64,000 nucleotides of DNA from Methylopila henanensis (GCF_042681025.1 NZ_JBHUER010000010.1:434001-498000); one strand, 5' to 3'. Positions 51,091 through 59,759 are shown, counted from the first letter of the stretch. Numbers and translations are program-made. Notes: generated from the sequence alone by a model not told the origin.

Positions 51091-51267
51091 TCAGGCGCCG
51101 CCGTTCATCTTCCGCACGCAGGCGTTCTCGTGCCGGATCATCGAGGCGATGGTCCAGACGCAGGTCGCGAGCGCAAGCACGCTGAGGACCATCAGCACGC
51201 CCGGCTGGTCGGCGAAGGTGAAGTAGGCCTTGGCCCCTTCCCAGGTGGTGATCGGAGCGGAGTTCAT
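51091..51267 (-). CDS. Small membrane protein downstream of amtB (58 aa)
   Basis: A 58-codon frame begins ATG at 51267 with AGGAG placed correctly. The product starts MNSAPITTWEGAKAYFTFAD, has one hydrophobic helix at about 24-42 (VLMVLSVLALATCVWTIAS) and ends in a charged, cysteine-containing tail (MIRHENACVRKMNGGA). It follows amtB by 76 bp on the same strand. Topology suggests a single-pass inner-membrane protein. It may be a conserved partner of the ammonium channel; that is inference from position only. Confidence 0.75.
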   Translation of the reverse strand: MNSAPITTWEGAKAYFTFADQPGVLMVLSVLALATCVWTIASMIRHENACVRKMNGGA

Positions 51268-51301
51268 CACAGTCTCCTGAGCGACATGGCGTTTGAGGGA
51301 G

Positions 51302-51330
51302 CCCGCGCGGGCGCGAAAGGCCCGCGCGGG
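51302..51330 (-). other. Intercistronic hairpin between amtB and the 58-aa gene
   Basis: Perfect 11-bp arms CCCGCGCGGGC (51302-51312) and GCCCGCGCGGG (51320-51330) with a 7-nt loop lie 14 nt after the amtB stop. No T-run follows, so it more likely limits or processes read-through into the small gene, or protects the amtB 3' end. Confidence 0.65.
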
Positions 51331-51343
51331 AGAGATCGGGGCG

Positions 51344-52678
51344 TCACTCGGCGGGGCTCAGCGCCTCGCCGGTGAAGGCCGGGATGGTGGAGGCTTCCGG
51401 ATAGGCCTTGACCGGCACTTCCGCGATGTCGAGGCCCGCGAGCTCGACCTTGGGGTCGGTGCGGAGCAGGCCCAGCATCTTCAGCACGTAGGAGGCCGCG
51501 AAGCCGGGGACGAAGCCGAGCGTCGCGAACACCAGCATGCTCATGAACTGGCCGCCGAAGGAGATCGCCGGGCCGCTCACGTTGGGGTAGCCAGCGGCGA
51601 AGACGCCCACAGCAAGCAGGCCCCAGACGCCGCCGAAGCCGTGCACCGCGACCGCCCCGACCGCGTCGTCGATCTTGAAGCGGACGAGCAGGATGTCCGC
51701 GAGCTTCGGGATGACGCAGCCGCCGATGAAGCTGATCAGGAAGGCGAGCGGCGGGTAGTAGACGTCGAGGCCCGGAGCCGACGAGATCACGCCGATCAGC
51801 GCGCCGGACATCATCCAGAACGGGTCGCGGGTGACGAGGTAGGAGCCGATCATGCCGCCGGCGACGCCCATCAGGGTGTTGAAGGCGAAGGCGGAGAGCG
51901 TGGTCGGCGTGTTGTAGATCGTCATCCACGTGCCGCCGTTGTAGATGATGCAGCCGCCGAGGAAGCCGAAGAAGCCCATCACGATCAGCATCAGGCCGAT
52001 GAGCGACATCGGCATGTTGTGGCCGGAGATGTGGTTGACCGTGCCGTCGGCGTTGAAGCGGCCGAGGCGCGGCCCGAGGTTGATCAGCACGCCGAGGGTG
52101 AAGAAGCCCGCGATCATGTGGACGCAACCGGCGGCGCCGATGTCATGCAGACCGAAGGTCGAGGTCAGCCAGCCTTCCGGGTGCCATCCCCACGAGGCGC
52201 CCAAAATCCAGACGAAGCCGCCCAGCAGAATGGCGAGGATCGTGAAGGCCGACATGCGGATGCGCTCGATGACGGCGCCCGACATGATCGAGGCGGTCGT
52301 CGCGGCGAACAGCGTGAAGGCCGCCCAGAAGATGCCCGAGGCGTTGTCGCCGAGGTTGGGGCCCATGGACTCGCTCCAGGGCAGGCCCGCCGCCGCGGCG
52401 TCGGATACGGTGAGACCGGTCGGGAAGGCGAGATAGATCCACCAGCCGAAGAAGTAGAAGGTCGGCACCAGGAACGCGAAGGCGAGCAGGTTCTTGAGGC
52501 CGGAGGCCAGCGCGTTCTTGGCGCGCGAGGCGCCCATCTCGTAGGCGAGGAATCCGGCGTGAATGGCGATCATCAGCGCCGTGCACCACCAGTAGAACAC
52601 TTCCGCGTTCACAGTTTTCGTCAGCGCGACCGCGGCCTCCAAGGCCTCGATCTTCGCAAGCAGCGCCGCGTTATCCAT
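51344..52678 (-). CDS. amtB: Ammonium transporter
   Basis: A 444-aa Amt channel with eleven hydrophobic helices expected. Motifs: AFTLFAATTASIMSGAVIER, ILGASWGWHPEGWL, the twin-histidine pore residues in GCVHMIAGFFTLG and AVAVHGFGGVWG, and SGHNMPMSLIGLMLI. The N-terminus has no cleavable signal peptide. The PII gene glnK is not next to it. A CGTCCGAC-type GC-rich leader lies upstream. It should bring NH3/NH4+ through the inner membrane under nitrogen control. Confidence 0.95.
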   Translation of the reverse strand: MDNAALLAKIEALEAAVALTKTVNAEVFYWWCTALMIAIHAGFLAYEMGASRAKNALASGLKNLLAFAFLVPTFYFFGWWIYLAFPTGLTVSDAAAAGLPWSESMGPNLGDNASGIFWAAFTLFAATTASIMSGAVIERIRMSAFTILAILLGGFVWILGASWGWHPEGWLTSTFGLHDIGAAGCVHMIAGFFTLGVLINLGPRLGRFNADGTVNHISGHNMPMSLIGLMLIVMGFFGFLGGCIIYNGGTWMTIYNTPTTLSAFAFNTLMGVAGGMIGSYLVTRDPFWMMSGALIGVISSAPGLDVYYPPLAFLISFIGGCVIPKLADILLVRFKIDDAVGAVAVHGFGGVWGLLAVGVFAAGYPNVSGPAISFGGQFMSMLVFATLGFVPGFAASYVLKMLGLLRTDPKVELAGLDIAEVPVKAYPEASTIPAFTGEALSPAE

Positions 52679-52810
52679 ACGAACCCCCTTGTCCGACTTC
52701 GTCCCGGCGGGGCGGCAGGCCGCACCGGTTGCGTGCCGGAGAAAGCAGCCGCCGTGCCATGCCGGGACAAAACGACCTTCAGGGGAATGACAGTTTCGTG
52801 ATGGGAAACG

Positions 52811-52939
52811 TCAGCCGTAGATCAGCAGCAGGATCGCCGCGACGACGACGCCGACGGCCAGCCACAACCGGAGCCCGGCCTGACGCAGCATGAAACGCCG
52901 GTGCGGCGGGCTGACAGGGTCCTTCGGGGCGTCGCTCAT
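52811..52939 (-). CDS. Small single-pass membrane protein (42 aa) downstream of ubiA gene start region
   Basis: A 42-codon frame starts ATG at 52939 with GAGGAAG about 10 nt before it, 13 bp after the ubiA stop on the same strand. The product is MSDAPKDPVSPPHRRFMLRQ followed by a hydrophobic helix (LWLAVGVVVAAILLLIYG) reaching the C-terminus. It looks like a tail-anchored protein. I do not recognise the family. It is probably co-transcribed with ubiA. Confidence 0.65.
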   Translation of the reverse strand: MSDAPKDPVSPPHRRFMLRQAGLRLWLAVGVVVAAILLLIYG

Positions 52940-52952
52940 GGGGGCGGCTTCC

Positions 52953-53891
52953 TCACATCCTCAGCAGGGCGTCGAGCGCGAAGCCGGCGAAGACGAGCGC
53001 GCCGGCCTCGCGGTTCGACTTGAACAGGCGGAGGCAGAGCGCGGGGTCGGCGATGTCGAGCCGCGCGACCTGCCATGCGCCATGCGCCGCGAAGGCCGCG
53101 ACCCCGGCGTAGGCCGCCGCGCCGCCGCCCGCGGCGAGGACCGCGAGCGCCAGCAGCGCGGCCGCGCCGGCGTAGAGGCCCGCCACGATCGGCCGGGTGC
53201 GCTCGCCGAACAGCAGAGCCGTGGAGCCGACGCCGACGAGGGCGTCGTCCTCCTTGTCCTGATGGGCGTAGATCGTGTCGTAGCCGATGATCCACAGGAA
53301 CGCCGCGGCGTGCAGCAGGAGCGGAGCGGCGTCGAGCCGCCCGAAGGCGACCGCCCAGCCCATCAGCGCGCCCCAGCCGAAGCAGACGCCGAGCATGGCC
53401 TGCGGCCACCAGGTGACCCGCTTCATGAAGGGATAGAGCGCGACCGGCAGCACGGAGCAGGCGCCGACGAGCACGGCGAACCACGGCAGCGCCAGCAGCA
53501 CCGCGAGGCCGACCAGAAGCTGCGCCGCCAGAAACACAGCGGCTCCCTTCGCCGTGACTTGGCCTGACGGCAGCGGCCGCGAGCGGGTGCGCGCCACCTT
53601 GGCGTCGATGTCGCGGTCGACGAGGTCGTTGTAGGTGCAGCCGGCTCCGCGCATGGCGACGGCGCCGACCGCGAACAGGGCGAGCGTCCACAGGTCCGGC
53701 GCGGCGCCGCCTGCGACCGCCGCGAGGCCGACCGACCAGGCGCAGGGCCAGAACAGCAGCCAGGCCCCGATCGGGCGGTCGGCGCGGGCGAGCCTCAGGA
53801 ACGGGCGCCACGACGCCGGCGCGTGTTTGTCCACCCAGTTTCGGGGCTGCGCGTCGGCGACGGCGCCGGAGGGCGATGCGGTGTCGGTCAT
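52953..53891 (-). CDS. ubiA: 4-hydroxybenzoate polyprenyltransferase
   Basis: A 312-aa membrane prenyltransferase. The two Asp-rich motifs are NDLVDRDID and YDTIYAHQDKEDD; several hydrophobic helices surround them. It attaches the polyprenyl chain to 4-hydroxybenzoate in ubiquinone synthesis. The N-terminal 30 residues are polar. It diverges from ribF across about 147 bp and precedes the 42-aa membrane-protein gene. Confidence 0.95.
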   Translation of the reverse strand: MTDTASPSGAVADAQPRNWVDKHAPASWRPFLRLARADRPIGAWLLFWPCAWSVGLAAVAGGAAPDLWTLALFAVGAVAMRGAGCTYNDLVDRDIDAKVARTRSRPLPSGQVTAKGAAVFLAAQLLVGLAVLLALPWFAVLVGACSVLPVALYPFMKRVTWWPQAMLGVCFGWGALMGWAVAFGRLDAAPLLLHAAAFLWIIGYDTIYAHQDKEDDALVGVGSTALLFGERTRPIVAGLYAGAAALLALAVLAAGGGAAAYAGVAAFAAHGAWQVARLDIADPALCLRLFKSNREAGALVFAGFALDALLRM

Positions 53892-54038
53892 GGTCGCGAC
53901 CGACGACGCGGCATGGCGCGCGAAACGTCAAGCCCGCGCCGCGCTTCCGGCGCCTTGACGCCCGCGCCGCCGCGCGCCATCCCTCCCCGGCCCGCGAAAC
54001 CTCCTTCCCCGCGCGGCCGAAGAGCATCCCCGAGGGCG

Positions 54039-55010
54039 ATGTCCGCTCAGCCCGAACATGCGCCGCTGATCGATCCCGCCACGCTGCCCGAGCGATTCCG
54101 CGACGGCCATGTGGTCGTCGGCAATTTCGACGGCGTGCACCGCGGCCACGCCGCCGTCATCGCGCAGGCTGCGGAGAACGCCCGCGCCGCGCGCCGCCCC
54201 GTGGTGGCGCTGACCTTCGAGCCCCATCCGCGCACCTTCTTCCAGCCGGACCGGCCGCTGTTCCGCCTGACCGACGCGCGGGAGAAGGCGCGGATTCTGG
54301 CGCGCGCGGGCGCCGACGCCACCGTCGTGTTGACCTTCGACGAGCGCCTGTCGCAGATCGAGGCGGAAGATTTCGTCGCCGACGTGCTGGCGCGTAGGCT
54401 CGGCGCACACACCGTCGTCGTCGGATGGGATTTCCACTTCGGCCGCGGCCGGCTGGGCTCGCCCGCCTTTCTCGCGGAAGCCGGGCCCCGGCACGGCATG
54501 TTCGTGGAGGTGGTGCCGCCCCATGGCGGCGCGACGCCGGTCTCCTCCAGCGCGATCCGCGACCTGCTGGCGGCCGGAGATCTCGTCGCCGCGAACCGCC
54601 TGCTCGGACGCCGCTGGACCGTCGAAACCGAAGTCGTCCACGGCGACAAGCGCGGCCGCGAACTGGGCTTCCCGACCGCGAACCTGATACTGCCGCCGGA
54701 GACGCGGCTCGCCCACGGCATCTACGCCGTGCGGGCGCTGGTCGACGGCGCGGTCGTCAACGGCGTCGCGAGCTTCGGCAGCCGCCCGCAGTTCGACGAC
54801 GGCGCGCCGCGGCTGGAGGTGTTCCTGCTCGACTTCGCCGGCGACCTCTACGGCAAGCGGCTGCGCGTCGAGCTCGTCGCCTGGCAGCGCGCGGAGGCGA
54901 AGTTCGAGAGCGTGGAAGCGCTCGTCGCCCAGATGGAGCGCGACAAAGCCGAGGCGCGGCGCCTGCTCGCGCTGCCCGAAGACCCGCTCGCCCCGAGCGC
55001 GCTGGTGTGA
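54039..55010 (+). CDS. ribF: Bifunctional riboflavin kinase/FAD synthetase
   Basis: A 323-aa enzyme. The N-terminal nucleotidyltransferase domain has VGNFDGVHRGH (the HxGH-like motif), TFEPHPRTFF and VVGWDFHFGRGRLG. SSSAIRDLLAAGDL and the C-terminal riboflavin kinase domain with GRELGFPTANL follow. It turns riboflavin into FMN and FAD, cofactors needed by the two monooxygenases elsewhere in this window. GAGGGCG precedes the ATG closely. An upstream open frame is not real. Confidence 0.95.
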   Translation: MSAQPEHAPLIDPATLPERFRDGHVVVGNFDGVHRGHAAVIAQAAENARAARRPVVALTFEPHPRTFFQPDRPLFRLTDAREKARILARAGADATVVLTFDERLSQIEAEDFVADVLARRLGAHTVVVGWDFHFGRGRLGSPAFLAEAGPRHGMFVEVVPPHGGATPVSSSAIRDLLAAGDLVAANRLLGRRWTVETEVVHGDKRGRELGFPTANLILPPETRLAHGIYAVRALVDGAVVNGVASFGSRPQFDDGAPRLEVFLLDFAGDLYGKRLRVELVAWQRAEAKFESVEALVAQMERDKAEARRLLALPEDPLAPSALV

Positions 55011-55410
55011 TGCGCGGCGGTTTTGGCCGTCATGCCCGGCGAAGCCGGGTATCCACGACTTGGACATAGAGTTCGACGCCTAAGTCGTGGATACCCGCGC
55101 GAAGGCGCGGGCATGACGGCGAGATCGCCCCGACCGATTGCGCTTCAGGCCCGCCAAGCTCGGCGTTCGGCGTGAATGCGGGCTGGCGCCTTCCGCCCAC
55201 CCTTCACTTGTCAGCAAGCCCGACCCTGCTACAAGGCGCGCAACCTCTTTAACCGCCAAGGCTTCGGCCCATGCGCCTGCGTCCGTCTCCGACGTTCCGA
55301 ATTACCGGCCCGGCCTCCGCCTGAGCCGCGCGGTTCGCGCGCCCAGGCGACAGGCCGGGAGACGACACGCCGCCTGACCGACGCCTCACGAGACACCCGG
55401 ACGCGCCCCA
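55011..55410. other. 400-bp region between ribF and ileS
   Basis: The first third is the palindromic element at 55029-55117. The rest leads into ileS. About 55200-55260 is less GC-rich (TTCACTTGTCAGCAAG, CTACAAGGCGCGCAACC) and may hold the ileS promoter: TTGTCA at about 55207 and CTACAA about 16 nt later. I see no gene, riboswitch or T-box. Confidence 0.4.
55029..55117. repeat. Interspersed palindromic element, GTCATGCCCG family (complete copy)
   Basis: The outer ends GTCATGCCCG and CGGGCATGAC are inverted repeats. Inside, 15-bp arms pair perfectly: GGGTATCCACGACTT (55047-55061) with AAGTCGTGGATACCC (55082-55096). Each end can also fold on itself (CCCGGC-GAA-GCCGGG; CCCGCGC-GAAG-GCGCGGG). 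The whole can form a cloverleaf or cruciform. Related copies: 2720-2750 (short) and 39461-39553 (degenerate). Confidence 0.88.
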
Positions 55411-58400
55411 ATGCCCTCCGACGCCAAACCTTCCGACGCCACGCCTTCCGCCGCCCGCGACTACTCCGAAACCCTGTTCCTGCCGCAGACCGACTTCCCC
55501 ATGCGCGCCGGCCTCCCCCAGAAGGAGCCGGAGCTGCTGAAGCGCTGGGAGCGGATCGGGCTCTACGAAAAGCTGCGCTCGTCCAGCGCTGGGCGGAAGA
55601 AGTACGTCCTCCACGACGGCCCGCCCTACGCCAACGGCCACCTGCACATCGGCCACGCGCTCAACAAGATCCTGAAGGACGTCGTGGTGCGCACCCGCCA
55701 GATGGCGGGCTTCGACTCGAACTACGTGCCGGGCTGGGATTGCCACGGCCTGCCGATCGAGTGGAAGGTCGAGGAGGGCTACCGCGCCAAGGGCCTGAAC
55801 AAGGACGAGGTGCCGGTCATCGAGTTCCGCAAGGAGTGCCGGGAGTACGCGCAGAACTGGATCGGGATCCAGTCCGCGGAGTTCCAGCGCCTGGGCGTCA
55901 CCGGCGACTGGAACGACCCCTACACCACCATGAAATTCTCGGCCGAGGCGCAGATCGCCCGCGAGATCATGACCTTCGCGAAGACCGGCCAGCTCTACCG
56001 CGGCTCGAAGCCGGTGATGTGGTCGGTGGTGGAGAGGACCGCGCTCGCCGAGGCCGAGATCGAGTATCAGGAGTTCACGAGCGACACGGTGTTCGTGGCG
56101 TTTCCTCTTTCGCCATCGCCCGCCAGTCCTGCCGGTTCACACACCTCCCCCACGGTGACAGCCGGCGCTAACACGCCGGCACAATCTCATGCCGTAGCTG
56201 GAGATCTCGCGGACGCCTCCGTCGTCATCTGGACCACCACGCCGTGGACGCTGCCGGGCAACCGCGCCGTCGCCTACTCCCCGAAGATCACCTACGGCCT
56301 CTATGAGGTGACCGAGGCCCCCGAGGACAACTGGGCGAAGGTCGGCGCACGCTATCTGCTGGCGGACGCGCTCGCGGAAGGCGTGTTCAAGGCCGCCAAG
56401 GTCACCCGTTTCAAAAAGGTCCGGGACGTCACGGCCTCCGATCTCGAAGGCCTCGTCGCCGCGCATCCGCTGAAAGAGCACGGCTACGACTTCGCCGTTC
56501 CCTTGCTGCCCGGCGACCACGTCACCGACGACGCGGGCACGGGCTTCGTGCACACGGCGCCCGGCCACGGCCGCGAGGACTTCGAGCTCTGGATGGAGCA
56601 TCGCTTCGACCTGGAGAAGCGCGGGATCAGCTCGAAGATCCCCTACACGGTCGACGCCGAGGGTTTTCTCACCAAAGACGCGCCGGGCTTCACCGGCCGC
56701 TCGGTCATCACCCACAAGGGCGACAAGGGCGACGCCAACCAGGCGGTCATCGACGCGCTGGTCGCGGCCGGCCGGCTGGTCGCGCGCGGAAAGCTGCGGC
56801 ACCAGTACCCGCACTCCTGGCGCTCCAAGAAGCCGGTGATCTTCCGCAACACGCCGCAGTGGTTCATCCACATGGACCGCGACATCGCCGGCCCCGCGGA
56901 CACGCTGCGCTCGCGCGCGCTCGCGGCGATCGAGGCCACCGCCTTCTACCCGCCGCAGGGCAAGAACCGGCTGCGCGGCATGATCGAGGGCCGGCCGGAC
57001 TGGGTGGTCTCGCGCCAGCGCGCCTGGGGCGTGCCGATCACCGTGTTCACGCACAAGGAGACCGGCGAGATCCTGCAGGACCCGCGCGTCGACGCGCGCA
57101 TCGCCGAGGCGTTCGAGGCGGAAGGCGCCGACGCCTGGTTCGCCGACGACGGCTCGCGCTTCCTCGGCAACGACCACGCGCTTTCCGACTACGAAAAGGT
57201 GCCGGACATTCTCGACGTCTGGTTCGATTCCGGCTCGACCCACGCCTATGTGCTGGATCGCCGCCCCGACCTCGCGCCGAAGCGCCTCGTCGACGGCGGC
57301 GAGGACCAAGTGCTCTACCTCGAAGGCTCCGACCAGCACCGCGGCTGGTTCCACTCCTCGCTGCTGGAGAGCTGCGGCACGCGCGGCCGCGCGCCCTACG
57401 ACGCGCTGCTGACCCACGGCTTCGTGCTCGACGAGCAGGGCCGCAAGATGTCCAAATCGCTCGGCAACATCGTCGCGCCGCAGAAGGTCATCGAGCAGTC
57501 CGGCGCCGACATCCTGCGCCTCTGGGTCGTGCAGTCGGACTACGCCGACGACCTGCGCATCGGCCAGGAGATCCTGAAGACCGCGACCGACGCCTACCGC
57601 AAGCTGCGCAACACGCTGCGCTGGATGCTCGGGGCGCTGGCGCATTTCCACGACGGCGACGTCGTCGAGCACGCCGCCATGCCGGAGCTGGAGGGCTACG
57701 TGCTGCACCGGCTGGCGGAGGTCGATCTGGAGGTCGAGGCGGCCTATGAGGCCTTCGACTTCAGGCGCGGCTTCGCGAGCCTGTTCACCTTCCTGACGAA
57801 CGACCTCTCTGCGTTCTACTTCGACGTCCGCAAGGACGCGCTCTACTGCGATCCGGCGTCGTCGGTGACGCGCCGCGCCTGCCTCACCGTGATCGACCGG
57901 GTGTTCCGCACGCTGGTGACGCGCCTCGCGCCGCTGCTGCCGTTTACGGCGGAGGAGACCTGGCTGTCGCGCTTCCCCTCCGAGGACGGCTCGGTCCATC
58001 TGGAGCTCTACGCCCTCGCCGATCCCGACTGGCGCGACGAGGCGCTGGCGGAGAAGTGGGAGAAGGTGCGCCGGGTCCGCCGCGTCGTCACCGGCGCGCT
58101 GGAGATCGAACGCGCCGCGAAGCGCATCGGCTCGTCGCTGGAAGCCGCGCCGATCGTGCATGTGACCGATCCGGAGCTGGCGCAGGCGCTCAGGGGCGTC
58201 GACCTCGCCGAGGTCGCGATCACCAGCGCGATCACGGTCGCCGCCGACGAAGGGCCGGCCGACGCCTTCCGCCTGCCCGACGTCGCCGGCGTGGCGGTGG
58301 TGTTCGCGCGCGCCGAGGGCCGGAAATGCGCCCGCTCGTGGAAGGTGACGCCCGACGTCGGCGCCGATCCGGACTATCCCGACGTCACCCCGCGCGACGC

Positions 58401-58446
58401 CCAGGCGCTGCGCGAATGGGACGCCGCGCGGGAGAAGGCGGCGTGA
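55411..58446 (+). CDS. ileS: Isoleucyl-tRNA synthetase
   Basis: A 1011-aa class I synthetase. HLHIGH (77-82) and KMSKS (679-683) are intact, and the editing domain includes IWTTTPWTLPGN (273-284) and FVHTAPGHGREDF. The C-terminal zinc motif is reduced (KCARSWKV, later cysteines missing), as I expect in many alphaproteobacteria. Residues about 234-264, just before the editing core, form a Ser/Pro/Thr/Ala-rich insert not typical of the family (listed separately). Charges tRNA-Ile and edits valine. It is followed by lspA 4 bp later. Confidence 0.97.
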   Translation: MPSDAKPSDATPSAARDYSETLFLPQTDFPMRAGLPQKEPELLKRWERIGLYEKLRSSSAGRKKYVLHDGPPYANGHLHIGHALNKILKDVVVRTRQMAGFDSNYVPGWDCHGLPIEWKVEEGYRAKGLNKDEVPVIEFRKECREYAQNWIGIQSAEFQRLGVTGDWNDPYTTMKFSAEAQIAREIMTFAKTGQLYRGSKPVMWSVVERTALAEAEIEYQEFTSDTVFVAFPLSPSPASPAGSHTSPTVTAGANTPAQSHAVAGDLADASVVIWTTTPWTLPGNRAVAYSPKITYGLYEVTEAPEDNWAKVGARYLLADALAEGVFKAAKVTRFKKVRDVTASDLEGLVAAHPLKEHGYDFAVPLLPGDHVTDDAGTGFVHTAPGHGREDFELWMEHRFDLEKRGISSKIPYTVDAEGFLTKDAPGFTGRSVITHKGDKGDANQAVIDALVAAGRLVARGKLRHQYPHSWRSKKPVIFRNTPQWFIHMDRDIAGPADTLRSRALAAIEATAFYPPQGKNRLRGMIEGRPDWVVSRQRAWGVPITVFTHKETGEILQDPRVDARIAEAFEAEGADAWFADDGSRFLGNDHALSDYEKVPDILDVWFDSGSTHAYVLDRRPDLAPKRLVDGGEDQVLYLEGSDQHRGWFHSSLLESCGTRGRAPYDALLTHGFVLDEQGRKMSKSLGNIVAPQKVIEQSGADILRLWVVQSDYADDLRIGQEILKTATDAYRKLRNTLRWMLGALAHFHDGDVVEHAAMPELEGYVLHRLAEVDLEVEAAYEAFDFRRGFASLFTFLTNDLSAFYFDVRKDALYCDPASSVTRRACLTVIDRVFRTLVTRLAPLLPFTAEETWLSRFPSEDGSVHLELYALADPDWRDEALAEKWEKVRRVRRVVTGALEIERAAKRIGSSLEAAPIVHVTDPELAQALRGVDLAEVAITSAITVAADEGPADAFRLPDVAGVAVVFARAEGRKCARSWKVTPDVGADPDYPDVTPRDAQALREWDAAREKAA
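56110..56202. repeat. In-frame insert within ileS carrying an inverted repeat
   Basis: This segment encodes about 31 low-complexity residues (SPSPASPAGSHTSPTVTAGA and on to HAVAG) between two conserved ileS segments (VFVAFP and VVIWTTTPWT). Its base composition and codon use differ from flanking ileS. It contains GCCGGCG (56161-56167) and CGCCGGC (56174-56180), perfect arms around CTAACA. It looks like a short palindromic element captured as coding sequence. A normal variable linker is the alternative. Confidence 0.5.
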
Positions 58447-58450
58447 GGCG

Positions 58451-58948
58451 ATGACGCTCGCGTCGCCCGTCCGCCGCGCCTATGCGCTGGCGCTCGTTGT
58501 GCTCGCGCTCGACCAGGCGCTGAAGCTCTGGGCGCTGTTCGTGTTCGACCTCGCGGAAAAGGGCCGGGTCGCGGTCGCGCCGATGTTCGACCTCGTGCTG
58601 GTCTGGAACACCGGCGTCTCCTACGGCCTGCTGCAGCAGGACAGCGAGTTCGGCCGCTGGGCGCTTGTCGCGCTCCATGTGGTCGCCTCGATCGCGATCA
58701 CGATTTGGATCGCGCGCGAGAAGGACGCCCTTTCCGCGCTCGGCCTCGCGCTCATCCTTGGCGGCGCGATCGGCAACGGAATCGACCGGATCGCCTACGG
58801 CGCCGTAGTCGATTACGCCCTGCTGCACTGGGGAGACGCGACTTGGTACGTGTTCAACCTGGCCGACGCCGCCATCGTTGCGGGGGTCGGGCTGCTTCTG
58901 TATGGTGCGCTCCGCGGCCCGAAGAGCGCCGCAGGGGTATCTTCGTAG
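58451..58948 (+). CDS. lspA: Lipoprotein signal peptidase (signal peptidase II)
   Basis: A 165-aa membrane aspartyl protease that removes the signal peptide of lipoproteins. Four helices. LDQALKLWA near the N-terminus, NTGVSYGLL, and the catalytic pair Asp121 (IGNGIDRIAYGAVVDY) and Asp139 (FNLADAAIV). It follows ileS by 4 bp. The ileS-lspA pair is widespread. Confidence 0.96.
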   Translation: MTLASPVRRAYALALVVLALDQALKLWALFVFDLAEKGRVAVAPMFDLVLVWNTGVSYGLLQQDSEFGRWALVALHVVASIAITIWIAREKDALSALGLALILGGAIGNGIDRIAYGAVVDYALLHWGDATWYVFNLADAAIVAGVGLLLYGALRGPKSAAGVSS

Positions 58949-59006
58949 AGCGTCGGGCCGTAACAGGCTGGCGCTTCAAGGCCATCGCCTGAAGGACCAG
59001 TCGACC

Positions 59007-59759
59007 ATGCGCCACGTCACCGTCCGCCTCGCCGCCGCGGCCCTCGCCGCCGCCGGACTGGCCGTCGCCCACCCCGCGCATGCGCAGGACATGGGCTCGA
59101 ACCCGATCACCGATCTGTTCGACGCCTTCGGCATGGGCGACAAGGAAAAGCCCGAGATCGAGTACCGCGAGCGGCCGGCGCTGGTGCCGCCGTCGTCGGT
59201 GAACCAGCTTCCGCCCCCGCAGGCGAAGGGCGCCGTCGGCCAGGCGACCGGCCAGTGGCCGTCGGATCCGGACGTCGAGCGCCGGGCGCGCCAGCGCGCC
59301 GAAGCCGACCTGCCCCGCACCGAGCAGCGCAGCTACCGCATGGGCGACCGCGAATCCCGCCTCGACCCGAGCGAGCTCAAGAGCCGGCGCGTGCCGAGCG
59401 AGGCCGGCGTCGGCGGCTATACCCCGACGCAGGGCGACAACGAGATCTCGCGGCTGTCGCCGAGCGAGCTCAAGAGCCGGCGGGCCGTGACCCGTCGCGA
59501 CGCCGGCGGCTACGCCCCGACGCAGGCCGACAACGATATTTCGCGGCTGTCGCCGAGCGAAGTGAGCGGGCGCCGGGCCGTCTCCTCGTCGGCCGAAGCC
59601 GCCCCTGCCCCGGTCGCCCCGGTCGGCGAGCGCAAGCGTCTGACCGACCCGCCGACCGGCTACCTCCAGCCGGCCCAGACCGCGCCCTATTCCGGCCCGC
59701 AGACCGCCGCGGCGCAGGACAAGGCCTGGTACCAGAAGCTCAACCCGTTCTCGAACTGA
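59007..59759 (+). CDS. Exported repeat-containing protein of unknown function
   Basis: A 250-aa protein with a signal peptide (about 1-25, ending AHA-QD). It has no lipobox cysteine although it follows lspA. Residues about 113-196 carry two and a half 31-residue repeats (SRLSPSELKSRRAV ... GGYAPTQADNDI). The rest is Pro/Gln-rich and probably disordered, ending WYQKLNPFSN. A similar protein lies between lspA and the M16 peptidases in other Hyphomicrobiales; its job is not known. Start MRHVTVRLAAAALAAAGL is set by the signal peptide. Confidence 0.82.
   Translation: MRHVTVRLAAAALAAAGLAVAHPAHAQDMGSNPITDLFDAFGMGDKEKPEIEYRERPALVPPSSVNQLPPPQAKGAVGQATGQWPSDPDVERRARQRAEADLPRTEQRSYRMGDRESRLDPSELKSRRVPSEAGVGGYTPTQGDNEISRLSPSELKSRRAVTRRDAGGYAPTQADNDISRLSPSEVSGRRAVSSSAEAAPAPVAPVGERKRLTDPPTGYLQPAQTAPYSGPQTAAAQDKAWYQKLNPFSN

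Noticed and set aside
55200..55410. Possible T-box or other riboswitch upstream of ileS
   Set aside because: No T-box sequence or specifier-like stem-loop could be recognised; T-boxes are not expected in this group.
56137..58161. 674-aa open frame on the minus strand
   Set aside because: Antisense to ileS, which is certain from its motifs.
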